From Acidobacteriaceae bacterium (GTDB lineage Bacteria; Acidobacteriota; Terriglobia; Terriglobales; Acidobacteriaceae), in NCBI GenBank assembly GCA_003168235.1, contig PMSZ01000217.1, positions 3,419 to 24,577 on the forward strand: 21,159 nucleotides of DNA, written 5' to 3'. Within the stretch, counting starts at the first letter, position 1. Each line of letters begins with the position of its first letter. Below the pieces are notes generated by a model. The model searched no databases, was not told the DNA's origin, and saw only the letters and a list, made by a program, of their open reading frames with translations. Below are positions 9,314 to 16,293 of this stretch, piece by piece. The translations under genes were made by a program, and so were the position numbers.

Positions 9314-9344
9314 AAGATAAAGACCTAAACGGTTGCGATGTAAA
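9314..9344 (-). promoter_or_regulatory. Weak promoter candidate for the propeller gene
   Basis: On the minus strand TTTACA (9339-9344) matches five of six bases of a -35 box, and TATCTT (9314-9319) resembles a -10 box. The spacer is 19 bases, longer than ideal. It lies just upstream of the GGAGG and TTG start chosen for the propeller gene, which suits a short leader. Confidence 0.25.
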
Positions 9345-9415
9345 CAATAAAGCCGAGAGCCCTGAGTCTACAACCCATCCTCGGAAATCCCTCCAGGTCG
9401 TCACAAAACTCTACA

Positions 9416-9442
9416 GTTCTCACTAAACGAGAACGGTATGAT
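9416..9442 (+). promoter_or_regulatory. Inverted repeat and -10-like box ahead of the receptor gene
   Basis: A perfect inverted repeat GTTCTC-N7-GAGAAC (9416-9434) ends two bases before TATGAT (9437-9442), a five-of-six -10 match. The repeat covers the region where a -35 box would sit, so a bound protein could block or activate transcription. The regulator is unknown. If TATGAT is the -10 box, transcription starts near 9449, which favours ATG 9476 over the TTG at 9443 as the receptor start. Confidence 0.35.
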
Positions 9443-9475
9443 TTGAGTCAGAAACACCAAATTCTTGCGCGCGCT

Positions 9476-12400
9476 ATGAGCGGATCGAGCACCAACCTCT
9501 CGGTAACCAAGGCCATCCTATGCCGGAAGTTCGTCCCCCAATTGTTTTTCTTGTTGAGCCTCGTCTGGCTGCATCCCCAGCTGTGCTGCGCCCAAACCGC
9601 TGTGTCCTCGGCTTCAGACCGCAACATTCACGGCATCGTGAAATCGGGCAACATGCCAATTCCCGGCGCTGGAATTTCCGCCACAAATAAGGACACAAAA
9701 GAAGTGTTCAATACCTCCACCGATGTCGACGGCAGTTACTCGCTGCGCATTCCCGCTGATGGCCACTTTATCTTGAAAGTGCAGATGACAGCGTTTGCCG
9801 CCGGCGAGCAGGAGATTGTTCTCGACGCAACCCATGCCAACCTGCAGGCGAATTTTGAACTGGTGCTGCAGTCGCGCTCCCGCGCCTTCCCGAAGATCAA
9901 TGGTGAAGCCTCCCGCAATCAGAATGCAAACACCCAGCAGAAGCGCGCGACGCCCTCTGGCCATGATTTTCAGAACCTTTCCGTGTATCAGTCTGAAGCA
10001 GGACACGAGTCAGCGGGCAGTTCCATGTCCGATGTCGCCTCTGCCGGAATGCCCGTCCCCGGTATCGCACCCGACATGGCTAACGCGACCGAGTCCGTGG
10101 CCGTCTCCGGCAACACGAGCAATTCATTCAACGCCATGAGTCCCGACCAAATGCAACAGCGCTTCGAAGCCGCGTCCCAAGGCGGAGGATTTGGAACTGG
10201 GGGCGGATTTGGTGGTCAGGGCGGTGGCCGCGGAGGTGCAGGATTCGGTGGTGGCGGCGGTTTTGGCCGGCGCGGATTTGACGCCAATCGCCCGCACGGA
10301 TCCTTGTACTACGGGATCGGCGATTCGGCGCTGAATGCATCGCCGTTTTCGCTCACCGGCGCACCTACCGAGAAACCGGCCTATTTGCAAAATAGTTTTG
10401 GTGGATCCGTCGGCGGCCCGCTCAACATCCCCCACATTTATAACGGCGGCAGCAAAACTTTCTACTTCATCAACTTCAACGGCAAACTCGGCGAAAACCC
10501 TTTTGACGAGTTTTCCACCGTACCCACTCTCCTGGAGCGACAGGGAAATTTTTCGCAGACTATATACCCTTCGGGCGTCCCGGTGCAGATTTTCAACCCC
10601 GCCACCAACAGTCCTTTTCCCTGCAATCCAACCTGCAATGTGATTCCAGCCACCAGCATCAACTCAGCAGCGCTAGGATTACTGAACTATATTCCGCTGC
10701 CAAACCTGCCCGGCACGGTTCAAAATTTCCACTACGTAACATCTGCCACCAGCGACCGCGACGATCTGAATATTCGTGTGAACCACACCTTCGGGGCCGC
10801 GCCAGTTCGCGGGCGCCGCGGCGGTGGCCGCAATGCTCCGCGCAACAACCTGAGCGTTGGGTTCCACTTCCACGAATCGAGCGTCACATTGACCAATCCG
10901 TTCCCCAGCGTGGGCGGCAGCACCACCATTCGCAGTTTTGACATTCCGGTCTCTTACACTCGCAGCATCGGCAAGCTGACCAACATTGTTCGTGCCGACT
11001 TCAACCGCAATCGCACGCACACGCAGAACCTTTATGCTTTCAACAACAACATTACCGGCACGCTGGGAATCACGGGGGTTTCCACCAATCCGTTCGATTG
11101 GGGTTTGCCCAATCTGTCCTTTTCTGATCTCGCCAGTCTCAGCGACACCGCTCCTGCGCTCAACCGCAGCCAGACTTACACCTTCTCCGACAATGTGATC
11201 TGGAACCACGGCAAACACACCTGGCGCTGGGGCGCAGATTACCGGCGCGTGCAGGTGAATACTGAAACTGACAGCAATCCGCGCGGATCGTTTGTCTTCA
11301 CCGGCGTCAATACATCGCAGATGGTTAGCGGCCAGCCTGCGAACAACACAGGTTATGACTTTGCCGATTTTCTTTTGGGACTTCCGCAACAGACCTCCGT
11401 GCAATTCGGACAACCCGAATACTTCCGCGGTAATTACTGGGATTTGTACGTGCAAGATGAATGGAAGATGCGCGCCAACCTCACGCTCAATCTCGGTGTG
11501 CGCTATGAGTACGTTTCGCCGCTGACAGAAATCAACAACCGCCTTGTGAACCTCGCCCTGTCTCCAGCTGTATTGAATCCCGAACTGCCGCTCTCGTCCG
11601 CGACGGTAACTCCGATTCAGCCAGGAACGCCCGGACTTCCGGCTACCTTGGTTCGCCCAGATCGCAACAACTTTGCTCCACGTCTAGGCTTCGCCTGGAA
11701 GCCGCTCCCCAATACTGTGGTTCGCGGCGGATATGGCATCAACTACAACACCGGTGCCTACCAGAGCATCGCGCAGCAACTCGCCTTGCAGCCGCCTTTC
11801 GCCACAACTTCGACCAACGTTCAAGCCGCTCCTGGAGCGCTGACGTTGCAAAGCGGATTTCCCCCGCCCGCTGCTGGCACTATAACCAATAATTACGCCG
11901 TAAATCCGAATTACCACCTAGGCTATGTCCAGATCCGCAATCTCGACCTCCAGCAGCAGATTCGCCCTACCCTGCTGCTCAATCTCGACTACACCGGAAC
12001 CAAGGGCACAGACCTCGACATTCTCGAAGCTCCGAACCGAACTTTGACTGGCATTCGCATAGCCGGTGTCCAAGCCTTCACCTACGAAAACTCGGTGGGC
12101 GATTCCGAGGCCAACGCTGGATCGGTGCGACTGCGCAAACGCTTGTCAGCGGGATTCTCTATCGGCGGCACCTACACATTTTCAAAGTCGATCGACGATG
12201 CGTCTTCGATCGGCGCCGGAGCGACCTCGGCGGCGAGCAGTGCCGGACTGGGTGCGGGTGGCACCGGCGCCGCCGGCGGTGGCGCATCTACCAGCGGAGG
12301 GACAGCCAATGTAGCGCAGAATCCGTTCGACCTGTCGGCGGAGCGAGGATTATCCAGCTTTAATCAGAAACATAAGTTCACCGCGGATTATCTACTGGAG

Positions 12401-12928
12401 TTGCCCTTTGGCCATGACAAGCGCTGGCTCAGCGGGAACACCCCATGGCGCGCCATTGCCGGCGACTGGCAATGGAGCGGCGATTGGACGATCGCCTCCG
12501 GGCTGCCGTTCACTCCACGATTTCTGAACGACGTCAACGATGTGAATACAGGGACAAACAGTACGTTGCGCCCCGACGTCGTTCCTGGGCAATCGGTTAG
12601 CCTTTCTAATCCTTCGATCGCTCAGTGGTTCAATACTGCAGCGTTCACCGCACCACCCGAAAACGGCAATGGACAACTTCTGGCTTACGGTAATGCCCGG
12701 CGCAACGGCATCATCGGTCCTGGGACCAGAGTCCTTGACATGGCATTCACGAAACTATTTCCGTTGAAGGAGGCTCGCGTCTTGGAGTTCCGCGCCCAGG
12801 CCACTAACATATTCAACCTAGTCAATTATTCGTCGATAGATACGAACTTTGATACGCCCCAATTTGGCAAGGTTACAGCGGCTGGGGCCATGCGACAGTT
12901 CACCATGACGGCGCGCTTTCGCTTTTGA
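9476..12928 (+). CDS. Oar-like TonB-dependent-receptor-type outer membrane protein
   Basis: This is a large outer-membrane beta-barrel of the type abundant in Acidobacteriota. In numbering from ATG 9476 (1150 residues), a signal peptide ends near CCAQ at about residue 40. A carboxypeptidase-regulatory-like domain spans about 50-131 (HGIVKSGNMPIPGAGI ... DGSYSLRI). A glycine-rich linker lies at about 235-269. Barrel sequence follows, with landmarks FGGSVGGPLNIPHIYNGG, YFRGNYWDLYVQDEWKM, LNLGVRYEYVSPLTEINN and a C-terminal FTMTARFRF with the final aromatic residue expected for barrel insertion. No clear plug domain or TonB box was recognised between the regulatory domain and the barrel. A second Gly/Ala/Ser-rich stretch (nt about 12210-12310) is probably an external loop. 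The frame opens further to TTG 9443; neither start has a good ribosome-binding site. The substrate is unknown. Confidence 0.88.
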   Translation: MSGSSTNLSVTKAILCRKFVPQLFFLLSLVWLHPQLCCAQTAVSSASDRNIHGIVKSGNMPIPGAGISATNKDTKEVFNTSTDVDGSYSLRIPADGHFILKVQMTAFAAGEQEIVLDATHANLQANFELVLQSRSRAFPKINGEASRNQNANTQQKRATPSGHDFQNLSVYQSEAGHESAGSSMSDVASAGMPVPGIAPDMANATESVAVSGNTSNSFNAMSPDQMQQRFEAASQGGGFGTGGGFGGQGGGRGGAGFGGGGGFGRRGFDANRPHGSLYYGIGDSALNASPFSLTGAPTEKPAYLQNSFGGSVGGPLNIPHIYNGGSKTFYFINFNGKLGENPFDEFSTVPTLLERQGNFSQTIYPSGVPVQIFNPATNSPFPCNPTCNVIPATSINSAALGLLNYIPLPNLPGTVQNFHYVTSATSDRDDLNIRVNHTFGAAPVRGRRGGGRNAPRNNLSVGFHFHESSVTLTNPFPSVGGSTTIRSFDIPVSYTRSIGKLTNIVRADFNRNRTHTQNLYAFNNNITGTLGITGVSTNPFDWGLPNLSFSDLASLSDTAPALNRSQTYTFSDNVIWNHGKHTWRWGADYRRVQVNTETDSNPRGSFVFTGVNTSQMVSGQPANNTGYDFADFLLGLPQQTSVQFGQPEYFRGNYWDLYVQDEWKMRANLTLNLGVRYEYVSPLTEINNRLVNLALSPAVLNPELPLSSATVTPIQPGTPGLPATLVRPDRNNFAPRLGFAWKPLPNTVVRGGYGINYNTGAYQSIAQQLALQPPFATTSTNVQAAPGALTLQSGFPPPAAGTITNNYAVNPNYHLGYVQIRNLDLQQQIRPTLLLNLDYTGTKGTDLDILEAPNRTLTGIRIAGVQAFTYENSVGDSEANAGSVRLRKRLSAGFSIGGTYTFSKSIDDASSIGAGATSAASSAGLGAGGTGAAGGGASTSGGTANVAQNPFDLSAERGLSSFNQKHKFTADYLLELPFGHDKRWLSGNTPWRAIAGDWQWSGDWTIASGLPFTPRFLNDVNDVNTGTNSTLRPDVVPGQSVSLSNPSIAQWFNTAAFTAPPENGNGQLLAYGNARRNGIIGPGTRVLDMAFTKLFPLKEARVLEFRAQATNIFNLVNYSSIDTNFDTPQFGKVTAAGAMRQFTMTARFRF

Positions 12929-12960
12929 GGAGCACCCAACTGCCCCGGACTTTTGATGAG

Positions 12961-15135
12961 ATGAAGATCACCATGACCAGCGCACCAACTGGATTAGCAC
13001 GTCGGAGATTGGCTCTTCTACTGCTCGTTGCGCTTCTCTGCCCCGCGTCCTCCTCGCAGCAGCAATCGGGCTATGTGTTACATGCGGAATCGGACCTTGT
13101 GCTCGTCAACGTAACCGTGCGCGACAAGAAAGGAAACTTCGTCCTCGGATTGAAGCCGGAAAACTTTACCGTCCTCGAAGACAACAAACCGCAGAAGATC
13201 GCATCTCTCGACGTGGAAAATGTCGATATCGTTCCCGCGCTCGATGTGGCCCAGGCCAAGCCACTTCCCGGCGTGGCTCCTGGAGAAGCGCCTGTGTCGC
13301 AATCCGCCGCGACTACGGCAGATCAATACAAGGACCGCCGCCTCATCGTTCTTTTCTTCGATCTCTCCGCTATGGAACCCGATGAAATCGACCACGCCGT
13401 AGCCTCTGCCCAACACTACCTCGATGCCCAAATGGCGCCTGCCGATTTGGTATCTATCGTGTCGCTGGGAAGCTCCCTGCTCGTAAATCAGGACTTCACC
13501 ACCGATCGCGCACTCCTGAGAAAACAGTTGGACGAATTCAGCACCGGCAGCGGCCAGGGTTTTGAAGAAGGCACGACGGGCACGACCGAGGGCACCCCCG
13601 ACAGCGGCCAACCCTTCACCGCCGACGATACCGAATATAACATTTTCAGCACTGACCGGCGTCTGGAAGCCTTGCGCTCCGTGGCCGAACAACTCTCCCA
13701 CATTCAGCAGAAGAAATCGTTAATTTATTTTTCCAGCGGCATGGACCGCACCGGCATCGAGAACCAATCCGAACTCCGGGCTGGGGTGAACGCCGCGGTG
13801 CGTTCCAATCTGGCGATCTACACAATGGATATGCGCGGCCTGCAGGCGCTGGTGGCCGGCGGAGAGGCCCAGAACGCCAGCCTGCGCGGCGTTTCGGCGT
13901 ATTCCGGACAGGCGACGCTCAACGCCTTGAATTCCAATTTCACGACCCAGGAAACGCTGGTCACGCTAGCCAGCGATACCGGCGGTCGCGCTTTTCTTGA
14001 CTCCAACGACTTCAGCAAGATTTTCAAGGGAGTGCAGCAGGACACCTCGACTTACTATCTGCTCGGCTACCGCAGCACGAACCTGGCGCGTGACGGGCGT
14101 TACCGGCGCATTGTCGTGAAATGCAATGTTCCCGGAGCGAAGATCGACTACCGCCGTGGTTACTACGCGCCCGCGGATTTCAAACATGCCACGCAGGACG
14201 ACAAAGAGCGGCAGCTCGAGGAAGAACTCGCTTCCGAACTTCCAGCCACGGATTTGCCACTGTTTCTGGGCGTCGCTTTCTTCCGCCTGGAGAACAACAA
14301 GTTTTTCGTCCCCATCTCGCTGGTGGTGCCGGGATCGCAAATTCCGTTCGTCCGCAGCAGCGACCACGACAAGGCCACTCTCGATGTAATTGGAATGGTG
14401 CTCGATAACGAACATCATCCCTTGAATAGAATTCGCGACACCGTGAAGCTCGCCGTAAACACGTCGACCGAAGTGCAGAAAAAGAATGTGCAGTATGACA
14501 CCGGGATGAGCCTGCTCAGCGGCAAGTATCATCTGAAATTTGTTGTCCGCGAAAATCAGACAGGACGCATGGGATCTTTCGAAACCGACATCGACGTGCC
14601 CGAACTGAAGGCGCTTCCGCTGAAGATGAGTTCCGTGGTACTGGCCAGCCAGGTTCAACCGGCAAAGAAAGGTGCGAATCTTAGCCCGCTGGTGCACGAC
14701 GGTTCCGAAATCATCCCCAACATCACGCACGTGTTCTCGGGCGCGCAGCACCTGCTTCTTTATTACGAAGTCTACGATCCAGCCCGCCCGGCGGCCGCGG
14801 ATTCCGCCGGAGTCGCAGGCTCCGCCCAGGACGGTGCTCGCCAGCCCAACATCCGTCTCTTGTCTAACGTCGCCTTCTTCCGCGGCAAAACCAAAGCCTA
14901 TGAAAGCTCGCTCGTCGAATTAACCGAACTTAACGCGCGCGAGCGCAATGCGGCCGTCTTTCAACTAGACGTACCGCTGACCTCGCTCAGGCCCGGTTTC
15001 TATACTTGCCAAGTGAATGTTATCGATGACGCCGGCGGACATTTTTTGTTTCCGCGCTTGGCGTTGCTGATCCGGCAAGATGCGAGTCGGACGACCGCAG
15101 TGAAGTCGGGCACAACGCCCGATTCTGCAAAATAG
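12961..15135 (+). CDS. Secreted VWFA-related protein (acidobacterial family)
   Basis: Numbered from ATG 12961 (724 residues), the protein opens with a basic region and a hydrophobic signal at about 11-32. A short beta domain follows at about 45-85 (LVNVTVRDKKGNFVLGL, ENFTVLEDNKPQKI), typical of the acidobacterial VWFA-related family. A von Willebrand A-like domain spans about 127-370 (RRLIVLFFDLSAM; KKSLIYFSSGMDRTG; ASDTGGRAFLDSNDF; YYLLGYRS). The MIDAS metal site is degenerate, reading D-L-S-A-M where D-x-S-x-S is expected. The remaining 350 residues look beta-rich and are unassigned. The frame extends upstream to TTG 12925, overlapping the receptor stop. AGGAG at 12928-12932 sits seven bases before an in-frame CTG (12940), so the true start is uncertain. 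The near-zero spacing indicates one operon with the receptor. The family is recognised from pattern; its molecular role is unknown. Confidence 0.87.
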   Translation: MKITMTSAPTGLARRRLALLLLVALLCPASSSQQQSGYVLHAESDLVLVNVTVRDKKGNFVLGLKPENFTVLEDNKPQKIASLDVENVDIVPALDVAQAKPLPGVAPGEAPVSQSAATTADQYKDRRLIVLFFDLSAMEPDEIDHAVASAQHYLDAQMAPADLVSIVSLGSSLLVNQDFTTDRALLRKQLDEFSTGSGQGFEEGTTGTTEGTPDSGQPFTADDTEYNIFSTDRRLEALRSVAEQLSHIQQKKSLIYFSSGMDRTGIENQSELRAGVNAAVRSNLAIYTMDMRGLQALVAGGEAQNASLRGVSAYSGQATLNALNSNFTTQETLVTLASDTGGRAFLDSNDFSKIFKGVQQDTSTYYLLGYRSTNLARDGRYRRIVVKCNVPGAKIDYRRGYYAPADFKHATQDDKERQLEEELASELPATDLPLFLGVAFFRLENNKFFVPISLVVPGSQIPFVRSSDHDKATLDVIGMVLDNEHHPLNRIRDTVKLAVNTSTEVQKKNVQYDTGMSLLSGKYHLKFVVRENQTGRMGSFETDIDVPELKALPLKMSSVVLASQVQPAKKGANLSPLVHDGSEIIPNITHVFSGAQHLLLYYEVYDPARPAAADSAGVAGSAQDGARQPNIRLLSNVAFFRGKTKAYESSLVELTELNARERNAAVFQLDVPLTSLRPGFYTCQVNVIDDAGGHFLFPRLALLIRQDASRTTAVKSGTTPDSAK

Positions 15136-15165
15136 TTGTATTGGATATGTGGCTGAGTTTGTGAA

Positions 15166-15241
15166 TGGAGCCGACGACCAGACTTGAACTGGTGACCTGC
15201 CGATTACGAATCGGCTGCTCTACCAACTGAGCTACGTCGGC
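15166..15241 (-). tRNA. tRNA-Thr (anticodon CGU)
   Basis: The minus strand folds as a complete 76-base tRNA with encoded CCA. The acceptor stem is GCCGACG/CGTCGGC with discriminator T. The D stem is GCTC/GAGC and the anticodon stem is GCCGA/TCGGC. The seven-base loop TTCGTAA puts CGT at positions 34-36, which reads codon ACG. The T stem is ACCAG/CTGGT with loop TTCAAGT. All stems pair without mismatch. It converges on the VWFA gene, whose stop is 30 bases away. No intrinsic terminator is obvious downstream. Confidence 0.97.
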
Positions 15242-15255
15242 TTTTATGATCTCCG

Positions 15256-15279
15256 CCTTCGATTCCTGTCCTTCGATTC
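15256..15279. repeat. Direct repeat CCTTCGATTC flanking the tRNA promoter start region
   Basis: The ten-base word CCTTCGATTC occurs at 15256-15265 and again at 15270-15279, and a third partial copy (GATTCCTG) lies at about 15294-15301. The repeats cover the -10 box and the predicted transcription start of the tRNA gene. Confidence 0.5.
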
Positions 15280-15304
15280 TAAGACCCGTCGCCGATTCCT
15301 GCAA
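15276..15304 (-). promoter_or_regulatory. Promoter candidate for tRNA-Thr
   Basis: On the minus strand TAGAAT (15276-15281) is a five-of-six -10 match, with TTGCAG (15299-15304) at the ideal 17-base spacing as a three-of-six -35. The predicted start near 15269 would leave a leader of about 28 bases before the tRNA. The remainder of 15242-15420, between the tRNA and the next gene, shows only short direct repeats. Confidence 0.4.
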
Positions 15305-15420
15305 ACGCGCGAGGCAAGCGAACGTAACCCTTCACTCGCCGCTGAAGCGCCTCTATTTCATTGAATTCCGGTCGTCAAGATTGACTTCAAGATTGGCTTC
15401 GCCGAACTGCTTCGAGCGCA

Positions 15421-15912
15421 TCACGCCGCCTGTGCCATCGCAGCATACTCCTCGTTCGATTGCGACGGCAGCAGCACCCAGAGTGTGTAGATACCGAGCG
15501 CTGTTCCGAGTGGGATCCTGAGCAGCGCGACGAAGCCGACCACCAGAGCGACCGTTCGCGCCCACGCCTCTCGCTGCAGCAAGCCCCAGCCTGTGAAGAA
15601 GCCCATCGCGGCAATGGCCAGCACCAACCATCCGATGCAACTAATCAGAGGCCGCAGCCAGACCGTGACCTCGGGCGGAGGCCCACCGTTGAAATGGAAT
15701 GATCCGCTGAAAATCGTCTGCGCCACCACGAGCAGCACTATTCCGGCCACAACATACAAAGAGGAGTACGCCATCCAGAGAATGCCCAGCAAGCGCACAT
15801 GCTCGCGCACCCGGCTGCGCCGTAGCTCAACCAGCCCGACCACGAGTTTGCTACAGCGTCCACAGCGCGCTTCGCCCGCTTGCAACTGCGCTCCACATTG
15901 ATCGCAAAACAT
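15421..15912 (-). CDS. Zinc-ribbon membrane protein, function unknown
   Basis: This 163-residue protein starts with a zinc ribbon whose four ligands are Cys3, Cys6, Cys17 and Cys20 (C-X2-C-X10-C-X2-C). Three hydrophobic segments follow, at about 41-66, 88-112 and 119-148, and the acidic tail contains SNEEY. The last segment pattern (REAWARTVALVVGF, then GTALGIYTLWVLLP) recalls small integral membrane proteins seen repeatedly in Acidobacteriota, but no function is known to me. The topology predicts a cytoplasmic zinc ribbon if the N-terminus is inside. The start is well supported: GGGAGGAG (about 15919-15926) lies six bases upstream. TACAAT (15951-15956) could be its own -10 box with a leader of about 30 bases, though no good -35 was seen. 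Confidence 0.85.
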   Translation of the reverse strand: MFCDQCGAQLQAGEARCGRCSKLVVGLVELRRSRVREHVRLLGILWMAYSSLYVVAGIVLLVVAQTIFSGSFHFNGGPPPEVTVWLRPLISCIGWLVLAIAAMGFFTGWGLLQREAWARTVALVVGFVALLRIPLGTALGIYTLWVLLPSQSNEEYAAMAQAA

Positions 15913-15968
15913 TCGCGTCTCCTCCCGAGTTCACAACCGCTGTCCACTGTATTGTACGGACGCGGCCG

Positions 15969-15982
15969 GTTCCCAGTTCCCA
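15969..15982. repeat. Tandem GTTCCCA pair in a noncoding stretch
   Basis: Two adjacent copies of the heptamer GTTCCCA are followed by the related words CACCTGCCAG and TTTTCAGCTG. They lie upstream of the zinc-ribbon gene in the 381-base noncoding stretch 15913-16293. That stretch also holds the terminator, promoter and dyads listed separately; nothing else was seen in it. Confidence 0.5.
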
Positions 15983-16044
15983 CCTGCCAGTTTTCAGCTG
16001 CTAGTGCAATGGAAGACAAGGCGCTGAGGACCCGACTGCCTGCA

Positions 16045-16131
16045 AAACGAAAAGGCCACCCGGCAACTTGGGAGGCCTTTTCTTTCAAGGGAGAATAGTC
16101 CTAACGGAGGTTTTATCCATCAGAACTTTCT
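16045..16131 (-). ncRNA. Candidate small RNA or leader transcript between promoter and terminator
   Basis: On the minus strand a promoter predicts initiation near 16131 and a strong intrinsic terminator ends near 16045, giving a transcript of about 85-90 bases. The RNA would start with the dyad CAGAA-AG-TTCTG. It then carries unpaired pyrimidine-rich words (AACCTCCG, ATTCTCCCTTG) that are complementary to ribosome-binding sites, and finishes with the terminator hairpin. It encloses an 11-codon frame (16120-16085, MDKTSVRTILP) without a ribosome-binding site. It could be an independent small RNA, or an attenuated leader of the zinc-ribbon gene 130 bases downstream. No known RNA family was recognised. 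Confidence 0.4.
16049..16082 (-). terminator. Strong intrinsic terminator, potentially bidirectional
   Basis: GAAAAGGCC (16049-16057) pairs perfectly with GGCCTTTTC (16074-16082). The stem continues with CCC/GGG after one A-A mismatch, and the loop is GGCAACTT. On the minus strand the stem ends in TTTTCGTTTTG; on the plus strand it ends in TTTTCTTTC, so it could work both ways. No protein-coding gene ends next to it: DUF6599 stops about 210 bases away. That is why a separate short transcript is proposed. Confidence 0.75.
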
Positions 16132-16137
16132 GCGGGA

Positions 16138-16167
16138 ATCTTATGAGCCTTAAAACCACAGTGTCAA
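16138..16167 (-). promoter_or_regulatory. Sigma70-type promoter with perfect -35 box
   Basis: On the minus strand TTGACA (16162-16167) is a perfect consensus -35 and TAAGAT (16138-16143) matches four of six -10 bases, with an 18-base spacer. The 30 bases upstream are AT-rich, as in an UP element. This contrasts with the GC-rich surroundings. It points at the terminator about 60 bases downstream. Confidence 0.5.
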
Positions 16168-16178
16168 GCAAAATTTGC

Positions 16179-16197
16179 GACTTAAATAGTCCTATTT
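16179..16197. promoter_or_regulatory. Overlapping dyads upstream of the -35 box (operator candidate)
   Basis: Two dyads overlap here: GACT-N5-AGTC (16179-16191) and AAATAG-TC-CTATTT (16184-16197), 12-30 bases upstream of the TTGACA box. The ten-base word AATAGTCCTA within it recurs at 16094-16103 inside the predicted transcript. The GACT-N5-AGTC spacing faintly resembles Rrf2/IscR type sites, but the flanks do not fit well. The regulator is unknown. Confidence 0.35.
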
Positions 16198-16293
16198 TCA
16201 AGTACTTACACAATGCGTCCACAAGTCGGCAAACCGGTCTGAATCGGCCAAAAATGCCCCAATTTTGAAGCTAACAACATTCGATTGAGTCAC

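Noticed and set aside
9416..9434. LexA box
   Set aside because: The half-sites are oriented GTTC...GAAC, opposite to the GAAC...GTTC form, and the spacing does not fit the direct-repeat type either.
10679..11455. Minus-strand open frame of 258 codons opposite the receptor gene
   Set aside because: No domain or ribosome-binding site is recognisable, and the plus-strand barrel sequence is continuous.
14966..15304. Minus-strand open frame of 94 codons across the tRNA-Thr gene
   Set aside because: It runs through the tRNA (reading AQLVEQPIRNRQVTSSSLVVGS, a well-known spurious translation of tRNA sequence), so it is not a gene.
16068..16268. Plus-strand open frame of 66 codons in the 381-base gap
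   Set aside because: It starts at a TTG inside the terminator stem, has no ribosome-binding site and no recognisable similarity.
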